Source of the DNA: Syngnathus acus
Lineage: Eukaryota; Chordata; Actinopteri; Syngnathiformes; Syngnathidae
DNA length: 64,000 bases
Reading direction: 5' to 3'
NCBI RefSeq assembly: GCF_901709675.1
Contig: NC_051087.1
Span: 7,311,319 to 7,375,318 of the forward strand
Of this stretch, positions 1 to 13,298 are shown piece by piece. Below the pieces are notes generated by a model. That model was not told where the DNA came from. It saw nothing but the letters and a program-made list of their open reading frames with translations, and made no database searches. Every line of letters starts with the position of its first letter. The stretch's first letter is position 1. The translations under genes and the position numbers were made by a program.

Positions 1-3000
1 CAGCAGCGGTGTTTACACAACATCGGCACCGACTTGCAAAGCCACATAGAGCGGCTGCCTTTGTATTCAAAGCTCAGGATGCTCTGACACCCATGGGAAG
101 TGACAAGATTATAGTGTAGGCTTACTGTTTTACAAGTTGTCTAATTTCGGCGCACTGCATGATGCAGACGATTTATTAAGCTATTTTATGTAACGCTATG
201 CATTGTAATTAGTAGATAACTTTGTGGTTGCTCGAGGGGAAAAAAGGGCAACGGCTGAAAAAAACTTAAAATACCATAACGATGACACTCATATTGCTGG
301 AAAATTGTGAATATAGTGGGGTTGTATAGCAATGGGTGCCTATTAAGGCCAGCATAGCCTTCCCTGCTATCCTCAACATCATGGTAAACACTGGAATAGA
401 CTCCTAACAGTCTGTTCACTTTAATTTGTTGCATTGCTTTTGGCTTTTTGGCTTTTGGCTTGGTGTATGTTAGATTTATTTTTCAGATTCGGCCTAAATG
501 TGCTGCCATGTCAATTTAATCTGCCCATAACTTTCAGAGCCAGTAATGTTGGCCTTAAACTAGATTAGGAATTGGAGTGATTCTTTAATTAATCAAATTT
601 TCAAATTCACGTTCTTCCAAATACATTTTCAGACTTTTTATTTCTACTAAACTAAACCATTGCCCTTGCATGTTAATGACGATGTGCCCGCGACTTTCTG
701 TCACCAAATTAGCAGGTGCGTTGGGAGCGAAGCTGATTTGTGTGCAGTATGACTCCAACCACGCGAGACTAGACTTGAAAATGAATTTGTGCCCGTTTTT
801 GCGGCAGGTGCACGGGTGCTTGTCTACCAAAATAGCTCCCTACGTGCGACCAGGAAATTAGTAAAATTGTCATCTGTTAGCAGTTTAACTTTTTTTCACT
901 TGAATTTAAATCTGGTAATCAAAAGGCTTTTGAGGTGAAGTGGCTGTCATCGCCAAATCAAATCTTCTGGATATTAGGCCCATTAATCACAGAGTGCTTC
1001 ATTTAGTCTTTTTTCTAGGTACAGCTCTGAAGTGTGCCTGCATTAGAGAACAAGCAAGAGAGACCGGGGCCTTCATTTAGGAAGAGTGAGAGAAAGATAG
1101 AAAATGCTTGGTGGTGCAGAAGAAAAGCAATCAATTCTCATTATGGAAAATAGATCATCCCTCCTAATTAGAGCCGCGGCATTTTACCACCGTACAAATG
1201 CTGAATAACGCAAACTAAGGATGTCACGCGCTGCCCACCGCTGACTAATTAGGTGAGTGAAGGGGGAAAAAGATGGTTTTGTCCCAGATAGTTCATGACC
1301 GCTAAAGTGCAATGGTTTGAACCAGTTATATGAGCTCTTCATAAATTGTGGTGCTTTTCACAAGGTATGTCTACCTTGCATTTGGTAGAAAAGTCAAATT
1401 TGTTGAATACTTTGCAGTACTTAAAATAGAGCACAAATAAACACAACCCAAAAAAACTGCAATAATATATAAAATATTTGACTGCCACCAAATACCACAG
1501 CTGCCCTTAAAAATATCAATGGTTAATATAATGGTTATGTTTTGGTAATGAAGAGTGTCTGCTTGTTTATATGCACCTACAGATTAGATTAAAAAAATAT
1601 TGGTATTGTTCACAATACATGAACAAAATCGTACTGTTCACAATACATGAAAAAAAAATAGTAGACAGAAAATAAAATAAATTGCGCTGCAGTGTTACAA
1701 TATTGGCAGCAGTTAATATTTAATGGTTCTTACCACTTTCCTCATCTAATGGGAAATTCTAGTTTAAGATTTAATGAGCTTTTTGGGACCAAGTGGTATT
1801 TATCTCAATGTTCAGTTCTAGTATAGTGAGGCATTTTTCTTTTTAAATACAAAATAACTAACTAAAAATAAATCTATCGAGGATGCCACTAAAATTTCTT
1901 AACCATAAAGTTTTAGTAGCTATTTTAGCTAACTGAAACAATCTGTATTCATGCAAAAAAATAAGTAAATAAAATTACAAACCTATTCTGTAAGTGGATG
2001 TTGAATAAGTGCTACTTGTTAACTACATTGCTTCAATATGTGTGCACTAGAATGTAGTGTAAAATGCAGTGCAATCCAAATGTAAAATATTATTCAGGGT
2101 TAATTTAATCCATATGCATTCACCCATCTGGTGTTATTGCTTGACTGGTAGCTACAGGTTTTTTTTTTTTTTTTCTTCACACCTCATTGAAGGTAAATTG
2201 CTGTTGCTATGGGGGATGTTCAAGCAAGTTGTCATGAGATGTTTGCTGATCTGTGGTATAATACAGTTTTTTCAAGGTACATTCCAGGTCACATGTGTAC
2301 GCTGTGATTCAGAAAGTGATTTACATTTACCACATTTTCTGCACTAACATCTAATTTGACGTAGCAAGAGAGAAATCTATTAGTTTGTTAGGCCCTCCTT
2401 TTTTTTTTTTTACCAATTTGACAACAAAAACATCATACTTGGCATTAAAGAAATGCTTCAAATTGCTGCAGTGGGAGCAGACCCAGGGGGAAATGCGTAC
2501 GACTCTCCAATGTATAAAGCTGTATAAAATGCTATACTTGCTCCGGGCTGTGTTCATTGCACGTGCAAATGGATGCACTTAAATTTCATTTTTTCGCGCT
2601 CAATTGCGCAAACATGGATATGTAAACATTCGGCTCGGCTGTGGCTATTTCGAGTACTTTTGCCACTACACTAATGTTCAATGTTCAAATCAACCAGCAC
2701 TGAAGCTCATCAATCAACATCATTAAATATCAGAACATCGGAAGTGCATTTATACGCAAGGTTCCATTTGAAATTGCCTTTACAGAACACTTAACATTCC
2801 TCCATAAAGTGAGACATAATTCATCGGAATGTCATGAGTTACTTTTGTGTGCATGCAATCTGCCATAGCAGTTAGTTGCATACATGTTTGCATATAACGA
2901 GCAAATCAGGCTCAAATAAACTCAGCGTTTGGAAGCGGAGGAGGAGGTCTTCATTTGTATCATGCTTACTGTAAGGGCAACACTCGATGCTCTCATGTTT

Positions 3001-6000
3001 GTTAATTGGTCGACGAAGCATTGTTAATTTAACCAGTTGAAATTGAACGTGTAAATGCCTTTGTGACTGTCTTTCTATTCTTACGTCCTGTTAATTGTGC
3101 ATTGCAATGAGATGAGGAGCCAACTGTTCCTTAGGTTTATATTAATATGATAAACTCTTACCTGAATAGGATAGCCAAGCCGATGCTTTGGCAAGTTACA
3201 TAGGCTTGCTGGACATAATGACATCACTATTCCTATACATGCACAAACACTTCTGGCTATATCGCTTGAAGAACCCCACTTGCCTCCACATGACGCATGT
3301 ACATAGTATACATGTCACACATTCGAACTTGCAAGTGCTGTCATAATTTATTCTGACTCAAATCCACAAATGTTGATCCAGCATTTGTTCTTAACAGCCA
3401 ATTTGCATCTCAATTCAAGTCACCCCCGATTAGACATTTACTAAAGATGCCTCTTTTTTGCTCAATGTGTGGGATATTTCCACTCTTGACCCTATGCTGT
3501 TGTGGGCCAGCAGCTCTCCTATCTGACAGCCAACTTCTTGTGGCCATTTCCTTGGAGATTAGACTGAAGTGGACATCTCCAGTGAGACGGGGCTAACAAA
3601 CAGTCTTTGCTCCTGTGCCACATGTGACAAGTACACCACAGAGCAGTTACAATCCCTGCGGTGTCACAAAAAGAAGGAGATGTTTGTACTAGCTGCTCTG
3701 CAAAGCTGAACTGAAGCATAGTCATTTGTCTCTGGCCCATTTTTAAGTGTACTGTATCTTGACTAGATGGGTTTGACTCACTGCAGAGCTCTAGTTTCAT
3801 CTTTGAGCATCTAATCTCTTAAAATTAGTCTGTATGTAAAATTATATCACTATAATTTTGTGTTCAGTTGAACGGTACAAACATAGAAGGTTGTTTTACA
3901 ATTGAATTGTGTACCTTACTTCTGGTAGTTTGTAAGAGTTCATTTGACCAAGAGCACTTAAAGGACTGTTAAATTAATCCCAACCAATTTAAATTTTTTT
4001 GCATGCGTGTTTAATGTTTAAATATACATCCTCATACTTTTTATGATGACACCAGCATTTTACGTCATATACTAATGATGTCATTCGCAAGGGATGCATG
4101 CCGAATCAAGCCAGTCATGCTATTTTTTATATTTAAAAAAAAAAAAAAAACATGGTTCAGATTGCTTAAACATGTTAAAAACAAACCAAAATAGGTGGCA
4201 GATAATTGTGATGTGTTTGACAACACGTCAGTTGGAGATGTTGTCTAGCATTCATGCTGTCCATTCGTCACCTCACCAATCCCTTAACAACCAACCGGAA
4301 AAAAAAAAAAGTGTCCTGTTGCTAGAGTGAGAATATCTCTGCACAATTGAAGCATATTACCGCGATGTACATATGAAGTTTCGATGGCCAACTTGTCATG
4401 CAATTCACATGGGTTGTTTCAGCTCCCAGCTGTCTCGTGTCATCAATGCTCGAGCTGTTTTTGGATGCCCAAGGCAAACAGTCAGAGCTCCTCTGAATCC
4501 TTGTCCTTCAAATTATTTTGGATAAAATGTAATGCATATAAAGCGGATCTATTTTTCCTGCTTTTTAAATCTATTTCAATGATCTTACATCTTAAGTTAG
4601 CTTACTAATCTTTACCACTAAACACTTTGAATGTCAATGTTTAATATCATCTAAAAAATTTAAATCTGAGATAATTATCATATTTTCTCAGCTAGGTAAA
4701 GTCCTTCACACTTTTCTTGAAGAATATTACTGAACAAGAGAAAAATGTCAACAATTTAACTCTAAATAGAAATAAAATTGTCAACATGTAATGTAAATCC
4801 AAGAAATATGTGCAACATGAACTATATTAAAAATCATGTGTAAAAATGAAGGAGACGTCTAAAAGGTCTGATGTGCCATTGCTTTACGTTCAGGAGTGAA
4901 CATTTCATTACCCAGGTAAAATGAATGTATTATTTGGCTATAATTTTACGAAAATATATTTCGCATTGTTAAGTTAAATAGTCCTTTTTAATTTGAGTTG
5001 ACAGATTGCACGCACTTAATGGAATAGAAACACTACATTTTGGTTTGCTGCTGGTGGATAATTGAGCTATTTAGTCATTGCATAAATGTGAGGATGACTC
5101 ATGGATATTGACTATTTTATTTGAAAGTAATCTTCAAACGAGGATTTATTTTCATCGTTAAAATGACTCAATTGCATGGTGGAATATGTTCACAATCATG
5201 CTTATACTCTGCACCTCACTTAAGATGTCAAAATCGTTTTGGCGCTGGGTGTTTATTTTCCTGTAGGAGATGGTCCAAATTGTTTTGAGTATTTGAAGTT
5301 GCTGACCTCCAGTCTAAGCAATATTTTTATAGCCTATTTGTACCCAATTTGTTTTCTTAGCTAAAGTGGCATAAATACTCTGCTAAATTGCAAGGATTTA
5401 GGCCATAAAATTACACTTTGAAATGTGAACATCTGCTCCTTTTGTTTTTGTTCTTTTTCTGTTGGGTAGTTATATAAAAGCACATTTCATCTAATTATTT
5501 TTCTAACAAAACTATATTGTGATTATTTTTTTAGTCATTAAATATCTGCTTGCCTTTATTTATTTCAAAATCAGTCATTGATTGTTTTGTTGCTAAATCG
5601 ATATAGGGGAGCATTCTTGCAGTTTTCTCTAATTGCGATGGAGCCTGAGATGAAGATAATTTTACACAAATTGATATGAATGAAACTCTTTCATAAACGG
5701 ACTTTTTAACAGCTCACAGTATCTCGTCATTATTTTGCATTTCTCCACTGTCACTTGCAAATGTGGTAGGTGACTCGCTTCAGTAACTATGGAAACCATT
5801 GCAGTTGTTGCAGTCTCTTAAATTTGTCATCCATTGCTGTCATCGTGCCTGAATGCATAGTTCCATGCTAAGTGAAAAGTGGAGTCAATAGAGACAAGCG
5901 AGGCCCGCTAAGCTGCTCTTAGTCACAGTGCATTGTCATTTGATTAATGGGGTAGAAGAAGCCATCCACTCTCTTACCAGGGGGGGTCTTATCTGCATAT

Positions 6001-9000
6001 CTCAATCATGTTGCTTGAGTGTTTTGCGCCAGGACTCCCAACTGTTGCAACATACGTTATACACGTGACATATACATTTATTTAAAAAAAATATTTAGCG
6101 GCGTTCGTCGTCCATTGTACTTTGATTTAACACATCAAATATTCTTATTTTTGAAAGCAACTCAGCTTGAGGGAGGAAGGAGATGTGATCCTCAGTATGG
6201 CTTAAAGATAATGACGAGTGAGTTCAAACCAGTACTTTGACTTACTAAGTTATTAGTGAAGAACATATTGGCTCTCAAAAGGCACATGGTCATCTTGACA
6301 AGTCACGATGACCTCTCGACGCTTACTAGTGAAACACTCTTATGAACACTACTGAAATGCTGTCATGGTGCTCTCAATATTGGCTTTTTCATGCTCACAC
6401 ACTATTCTGAAATGTGCTCTCAGACGCAACTAAAAATCTTTTCACATGGCAAACAGAATTTAATTCCATCCCAAATCACGTGCCAATCAAGTGACTAAAG
6501 TTTCTTATATCCTTTGGCTATCTTGCCAACAAACACCATAGGAAGCTGTCGGAAGCCTGAGCGATGGTAGCCCGTAATGGTTAAAAAAAGATGGCACAAT
6601 GAATTTTGCAGACTCTTCTCACCTTAAACTTTGATTTCAAATAGAGGGTCGTTAAATCGCGTAAGCTGGTGAGTTTGAAACCCCTCGTCTAAACTGTCTG
6701 CAAGTGTGGTTGTGACTATTTACTTTAACTAGCGACCAGTCCAGTCCACACCTCCCTTCGCCCCAAATTGATAAACCTTTAATCCAGAAGAACATGTCTT
6801 CATGGCTATGAACGAAAATATGTAGTTTTTTAGTGATTACATTTAAATCCATGTTATTAACTTTCCCATAGTCATTAAGGTTTCATTATGCTATAAGTTT
6901 TAAATTTGCTATTACTGTGCCGTAAAAGTAAAGAGCCTCGCAGATGTTCTTGTGATGAAGCATATAAATTCTTAGTCAAAACACCACAATTCCGCGTGGA
7001 AATCTGCTTATGCTCCATTGAGTTAATTCTGATATTAGGAATGGCTTGTAAAGTGCAAATATGGAAGACAGACGTTGCACAACGATGAGAGAACTGCATA
7101 GACTGCAAGTTTCCAGATTTTAATTGCTTCACTATTTCCAAACACTTACTGCGATCTTTTGTTTTGTTTGGGTAGCAAAGATTTCTGGTCGGGCTCCTTG
7201 GTGCCATGAAGAACCATTTAGTACAAATACCATGGCTGAGCCTGTCACTTTCTTAACCGAATTTTGTTATTGCTATGATTATGATCTTTTTATTTTGTTC
7301 ATTATGTCAATTATCTGCCGAGTAGTTTTTTCTTTTTTTTTCTTTCAGATAACGAGGGAGTGTTTATTTGATAGTGCGTATGCATGTTGCATGACAGCAA
7401 TTAAAAAAAAGAAATTCAATCCCTGAAGTTCAGGTATCACTGTCTTCAGTTCTCACGTAAAAGACAATGATTCCATACGGTCTGAAACTTTACCGTTAAA
7501 GCCTTGTGAATATTGTCAGTTCAAAATGTAGCTTGATATCATGCTTACAATTGGTACTTCATTAAAAACGGGCCTGATAGTGTTTTGAAATTGAGTCATT
7601 TCAAAGCTTTGATTGTTTTAATCGAGTTCCCACACTATGAAGTATATTGATCACTGTTATCTTATTCATGTTTTATATATTTGTGGAGCCTAGCATTGAG
7701 TAAATTAGGTTGTTGATTTTACGTTTGTTTTAAAAATAAAAATGGTTCCAATACTTTTGACGGGTTTATGGTGTATTTGAGGTTTTTTATTAATATTTAG
7801 AAATGTTGTCACTGTATAATACCACTAACAGTGATAATTCAATTCATGATCACAAAAATATTTATATGTTCAGTCTAAAATCACTAACGTGATAGTAGTA
7901 GTAGTAATAGTTTTTACAATATCACTGGGACAGTCACTCTCTTATTGACCAGTTTTTGTTTAATAAATTGACCCATGTTAGGTTAAATTATTAGTCTGAT
8001 AATTAAGAAGGAAGAAAATGCAAACTTTCTGAACTATAATGCAGAAATGTGTTCAGCCATCATATCACTTCTGTTCGGACTGGATACTATAAATAATAGT
8101 TATCTGACACTTTATCAGTCCTCGTAGTCATTAATATGAAAAATATGATCAGCATCACGATTATAAACGTAGCTTGGTGTCAGTATAGGTTGAACAGAAG
8201 GCCTCTTTTTGAATATCCAATTACCCAGTGCAGTAACAACACTCCTGGGATGGCAGCTGTGAAACTGCCCTGATCACGACTCCTACAGCCTGCCTTCTGT
8301 TTTATATGTGTTATGGAAATAGCCTTAAATGCTGCAGGCTGCGTTCCGGCTGCTCGTAAGGCAGAAGCATTAAGGCCACTGTTTCCGATAGAGGCGGCGT
8401 GTTTTAATGAGTTCTTCATACAAAACAGCTTTTTCAAGGTGGAAAGTGAAGATTGAAAGTCTTATTTACTGTGGAAATGTTCAAGCATTCCTCCCTAAGG
8501 AGCAATCCTTCTTAGAGCCTTCCAACTCCTACTGTTTTATGCTAGTATCAATTCCATATTTGTAATATACATTTTATATAGTGCATCATCACCACATAGG
8601 AAGGCACCCGAAAAAGATTTGTTGTTCCGATGCCCAAAATCGCACCAGCATATTTTCAACTCAGCTTGTCTGATAGGATACATATTTAATGTTGTTGTGT
8701 TTCTTTATTTTTTTTTCCTAAGGATAGGCACACTAATTAAGCACTTAAATAATGAATTGCTATATAGCAAGTTGATTGTGTGCAATAAGTGCTGATCAAT
8801 CTTGTCGTAAACAGTCAAGGAAGAATTGAGTACACTTGTTGATGTGACCACAATAGGCACTCTTAAGTTAGTCCCAAGTGCTATAAATTCGACAGAAAAA
8901 TCAACTTTCAAAAAATATTATTCTGCTCATTGCTCATCATATGCTGAAAAAAAAAAAAAAACCTGAAATTGTTTGTTCCCCTGTAGTTGATAAAGAAAAT

Positions 9001-9289
9001 GGAGCCAAATGTCCATCACATATTTCAAAGCAACACCTACATTGTGCTGAGTCACACCTTTCGAAATGATGACGTAAAACAAGTTTCTGGCCCATTTTAT
9101 GATTGCTCGAAGTGTGTATTTCATAGAAAGATGTTACATAAAACATTTCTAGGTCTGCTGTTATTTTTTTATTGTTTTCTGTTTCACCAATTTTTTATCT
9201 CTTTGCATTTGAATTTTCAGAGAAGAGGCTGCACTAAATGAACTGCCCCGCAGCATTATATGGTATATATTTTATTTATATTGAAGTAT

Positions 9290-9392
9290 GTGATTGGCCG
9301 GCATATCCCACCTCTAGTCCAATGACAGCTGGGATAAGCTCCAGCCCGCCCTGGTTACAATAAGCCATTCAAAAAAAATTTATGTATGGATA
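9290..9392 (+). repeat. SINE-like repeat, 3' fragment
   Basis: The stretch carries 'tgattggccgg' followed by 'gacagctgggataagctccagc', the core of the fish SINE-like repeat whose most complete copy here is at 55495-55856. The 5' tRNA-like head is missing. The 3' tail has decayed to an A-run and 'tatgtatggata' in place of the usual atggatggatgg. It is an old, 5'-truncated copy. Confidence 0.75.
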
Positions 9393-9616
9393 TTCAGTAA
9401 AGTAATATAAATCAAAATTAGCTGCATTAGCTACAAATCAAAACATTAGCTGCACATTAGCTGCTCATATTATTGACATAAAGTTTATTTCAAATCATAA
9501 TTAAAGGACGACTATTTCATGTTGCAGACAGTCTTACACTTTTAGGTCAATGGGCTTTCAGCGCTTCAACCTACATGTTCTACAAAAAAAAAAAAAAAAA
9601 ACTCTCCACTAATGTT

Positions 9617-9865
9617 CCATACTTTCTGGACTATAAATGGCACTAAATTACAGGACGCGCCAACTAAAATTAGGGGGAAATCCTGTTTTGTTCATATATA
9701 AGCCACACTGGACTGTAAACAACAAGTGTTTTAATATTTAATTTCCATATAGAGGAGAATATGCACAAATCATACATCATCAAGAATCATAAAAAATCCA
9801 TAGATAAGCCGCACTGGACTATAAACCACAGGGTTCAAAGTGTGGTTATAGTCTGGAAAATATGG
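9617..9865. mobile_element. Small non-autonomous inverted-repeat DNA element (MITE-like)
   Basis: About 249 bp. The left end reads ccatactttctggactataa and the reverse complement of the right end reads ccatattttccagactataa, so the terminal inverted repeats match at 17 of the first 20 bases. Inside, the phrase 'ataagcc(a/g)cactggact(g/a)taaac' occurs twice in direct orientation, at 9698-9720 and 9804-9826. There is no coding frame. The 'ggactataagccgcac' phrase is a common terminal sequence of a DNA-transposon family in fish genomes. I cannot assign the superfamily, and no clear target-site duplication is visible. Confidence 0.75.
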
Positions 9866-11192
9866 TATATTCATTGTGGCTGTGATTTTTTTTTCTACTG
9901 ACAAGTACAGACTTTGTTAAACAACAATCTGTAATCACGTTTACAAATCAAGAATCGTGTTTTTGTGCTCCCTGAACTGTGATCTTGGCATTTTATCCAC
10001 CATGTTTCACATGTTGATGTAAAATGAACATTTATTGACTTACATAAATAGTCTGTGTTTCAAAAAGTTATTCCCACTGCTCATTTGATTTAATTTCATC
10101 TTCCCTCTACACAACCCCCACTTTAAAGGTTAGGCATTAAGGTCTGACAACTGCTGACCTTTCCCACCGCATGCATCTATTATGCGGCGGGACTAATCAT
10201 GCTTTTCTTCTGCATCAGATTGATGTGAGAAGGCAGAAGGATGTGACGTGGAGAAATGTCAAGGTCTTGCTGTTTTCACAGTTTGTAGGAGATTTGGCAT
10301 GGTCCCATACACGTTGGATCAACTCGAAAAAGTTGGAGACTGTATCACTATTATCAAGTGAAGCAAGACAATTAATTAGGTACATTTGCATTCTCAAAAA
10401 CTGTTTGAAAAAATAAGCAAATATGGAAATATATTGATCTGATTATCAATAAATAGTCATTGTAGTTTCTGGCAGTGTTCCCCAATGCGTCTTTCAGCCC
10501 AATCACTGATTTTGTCTGTCACTGTATGTCACTAGGATAGATAGATGAACAATGGTACGATATTTGTACCAACTATACATGCACTGACTAAATAATATTT
10601 TCCTGATCCAGGAGAAAAGGAGTTGAGAATCACTGGTCAACAGTATCAACAAAAACTATATGCTCAACTTTTCCTCATATAGAGGGTATTCAGTCACAAG
10701 GAATAATTCCATGCTACAAGTAGCACCACCACAAGGTTAAGTGAAATCCCAGTTGATAATAGGTGCTGGATAGTGAAGTAGAGTGTGACTGAGATGAGTG
10801 ACAGGTCATGGGCCACTGAGACCAAACTTTCTGACACTTTTTGGCATTTTTCTCTGGAATACCTTGATCTCCCCCCGTAATTTACTATTTGGGGCGCAGC
10901 AATGCAGTACTGGTAATGCTATCTAAGGTGGTGAAATGCACGATTGTGCTAGCTATCATTTATCGTCATTGATGCTCTTTTTCTTAGTATTTTTGTAGTA
11001 TTTTGAGGCTGTCCAATTTTTGGAAAATAATATAATTGTGTTTTTTTATTTCCCCACACAAAAGTGATTATGATTTCATGATTTATCGTCTTTGTCAAAG
11101 TCCTTTTTAATGTATTTTTCAGCAAGCAAGCAAGTTATTCATCTTTATTACAACAAAGTCAGATATATTATACATTATAGGATATTAAAAGC

Positions 11193-11313
11193 CTTGTGAT
11201 TGGCTGGCGACCAGTTCGGGATGTAGCCTGCCGCCCAAAAGACTACTGGGATAGGCTCCAGGACGCCCACAACTTTTATGAGGATAACGCAGTTCAGAAA
11301 ATGGATGGATGGA
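11193..11313 (+). repeat. SINE-like repeat, 3' fragment
   Basis: A 5'-truncated copy. It has 'tgtgattggctggcgaccagttcggg', then 'actgggataggctccaggacgccc', and ends in the typical 'agaaaatggatggatgga' tail. The structure matches the 3' third of the full copy at 55495-55856, in the same orientation as ctnna2. Confidence 0.85.
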
Positions 11314-11451
11314 CATTAAGCTACATGAGACGTAGATAAAAGTCACCTTTTACTTTACATGCGCCGCACACATCAGACAGCCGTGGTGTGTTCATTTTCC
11401 ACTTTCAGCCCATAAGTAATGAACAGAACCAAGAATCTTTTGACCGTTCCA

Positions 11452-11552
11452 GATGGATGGATGGATGGATGATGGACGGACGGACAGACAGACAGGTAGC
11501 CGGGCGGGCGTGTGGATCAACGGGCAGACGGACAGATAGATAGATAGATAGA
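11452..11552. repeat. Compound tetranucleotide microsatellite (GGAT/GGAC/GACA/GATA)
   Basis: Runs of gatgg, then gacgg, gacaga and finally gatagata follow one another with an interruption in the middle (ggtagccgggcgggcg). It looks like a decaying compound tetranucleotide array, and it lies 140 bp after the ggatgg tail of the SINE-like copy at 11193-11313. Confidence 0.9.
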
Positions 11553-12270
11553 TTTTTGTCTGTGGATGGATAGTTTGCTGGCTAAATGGTTTTAATCGTT
11601 TTAAGTATTTAATTTTATTTATGTCAAACATAGATCCATTTTGGTTTGAGTAACCATTGAAGTGAAAATGGAGAAGAGGTGAATTGCTGTCTGAGCCCTT
11701 TGCTGTGAATGCCTCATTGTAAATTGATGGCGGTCAGTATGTGACAAGAGGCATCAACTCTGATGTTGAAGCACATGAGGACAGTAAAGTGTGAGTCTGC
11801 ACCGAACTGGGTCCATTTCTGATCATTTGGGCCAGGAGTGTTTTAGATGCCAACAGATTTCAACTGTTGCATAATGCAAGGGGTTGAACGTTTCCAATTT
11901 TACCTCTTTGCAACCCATTTGAATAGTCGTCGTAGCAGTTGGACTGGAGGACTGTACATACAGATTAAACGAAACAACCCACAGGTCCATTTTCATAATT
12001 GTGTTTTTGTGCCAAGCCCAACTGCTTGGCTAGCACTCATACGGAGGGCAGGATAGAAGGAGACGAAGCAAAGAGAAATCAATAGCTTCTTCGAGGAGGC
12101 GGGGTGTCTTAAAAAAAAGTCAGTCTGCCTCCCGTGGTTGCACTATAGCGTCAAAAAAAGGAGACGATGTTGAGTAAGCGTAAAGCACTGTACTTGTGCC
12201 ACCTTAGAGACGCCGTGTTCTTTTCTCTTTATAGGGGGGCACAAGAGCCAGCCCTGTGGTGCCTGTCCAT

Positions 12271-12271
12271 G

Positions 12272-12350
<79 letters not shown>
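12271..12350. repeat. (GC)4(AC)36 dinucleotide microsatellite
   Basis: A short (GC) run at 12271-12278 passes directly into an uninterrupted (AC) run up to 12350. The whole 80 bp is strictly alternating purine-pyrimidine. The open frames across it (all Cys-Val or Thr-His) are artefacts of the repeat. Confidence 0.97.
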
Positions 12351-12354
<4 letters not shown>

Positions 12355-13177
12355 AGTATAAACCTACATTCATTTTGTACAGCGGACTTTATGATTTGTT
12401 TATACTACATTCAATTACCTCCCAGTGTCCCCTTCTGAGCTTGATAAAATTTTATACCGTTGTTGTTATTATTGTCAATGAGGCCACCCTCTCCTCCTAT
12501 GGCCTTCTTCATTAAGACATCCAAATTTTGAAGCCTGGGGAGGAAGTTACTTGAAGAATCATGGCTCCTTGACATTTAGTACTACGGAGGGGGTCAATAA
12601 CCAAAGACGTAATACTGCAATATGATTGCTAGCTTTATCTTTTGTTATGGATCAGGTGGCTCCAGTCTTCTTTCTGCTGCAGTGCGTCTGTGGGCCGGTT
12701 ATCGTGCTCATCTGAACTGTGTCGTCATCCGCCCCCACTTGTTATCTCATGCACAATTCTAATGTCTTCTCACTAGCATTACTGGTTTACCTCCCTCAAC
12801 TGTTTTTAACCAGCTGTGATTTTAAATTACCAGATCCTAGGAGCATTAAAGATTTTACTTGTTGATGAATTACTTTTGTCAGCTAAGTTGCCCTGCACCC
12901 GGATTTCTTCGGTGTCATTTGAAAGAACATATTCTGACGGTAGATTCTGATTTAAATTCTTTCATGATCATTTTTCATGATTAGTTATCAGGTATTGCCA
13001 CACTCCAGTGAGTCTTAATTGAAGTGACTGAAAACCATATTTTGTATTCCATCAGCAAGATCCACTGTTATTATTTGTTCAAGTTTGAAAAAAAAGTAGT
13101 TTTGAACACCTTCCTGTGAATAGGGATTGTTTTCTTTACATTACCAATTATGGTAACAATTTTGGTATCTTAATCTA

Positions 13178-13298
13178 TCATATTTTTTGTATACTTTATC
13201 TTTTCTGTATACTTTATAGTTTTATTTTGCACTGTTGGGCAGCTCCAATCTCGTGATACTATGTATAATGACAATAAAAGGCATTCTGATTCTGATTA
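13178..13298 (+). repeat. LINE-like 3' tail (L2/CR1 type)
   Basis: The block 'ttttattttgcactgttggg' followed by 'gtataatgacaataaaaggc' and the short direct repeat attctgattctgatt has the form of a 3' end of an L2/CR1-type LINE: a T-rich stretch, gacaataaa, then a (attctg)n tail. No reverse-transcriptase frame lies upstream, so this would be a heavily 5'-truncated insertion. Family assignment is from memory of such tails. Confidence 0.6.

Noticed and set aside
12143-12438. Open frames made of Cys-Val or Thr-His repeats
   Set aside because: Translations of the (AC)n microsatellite.
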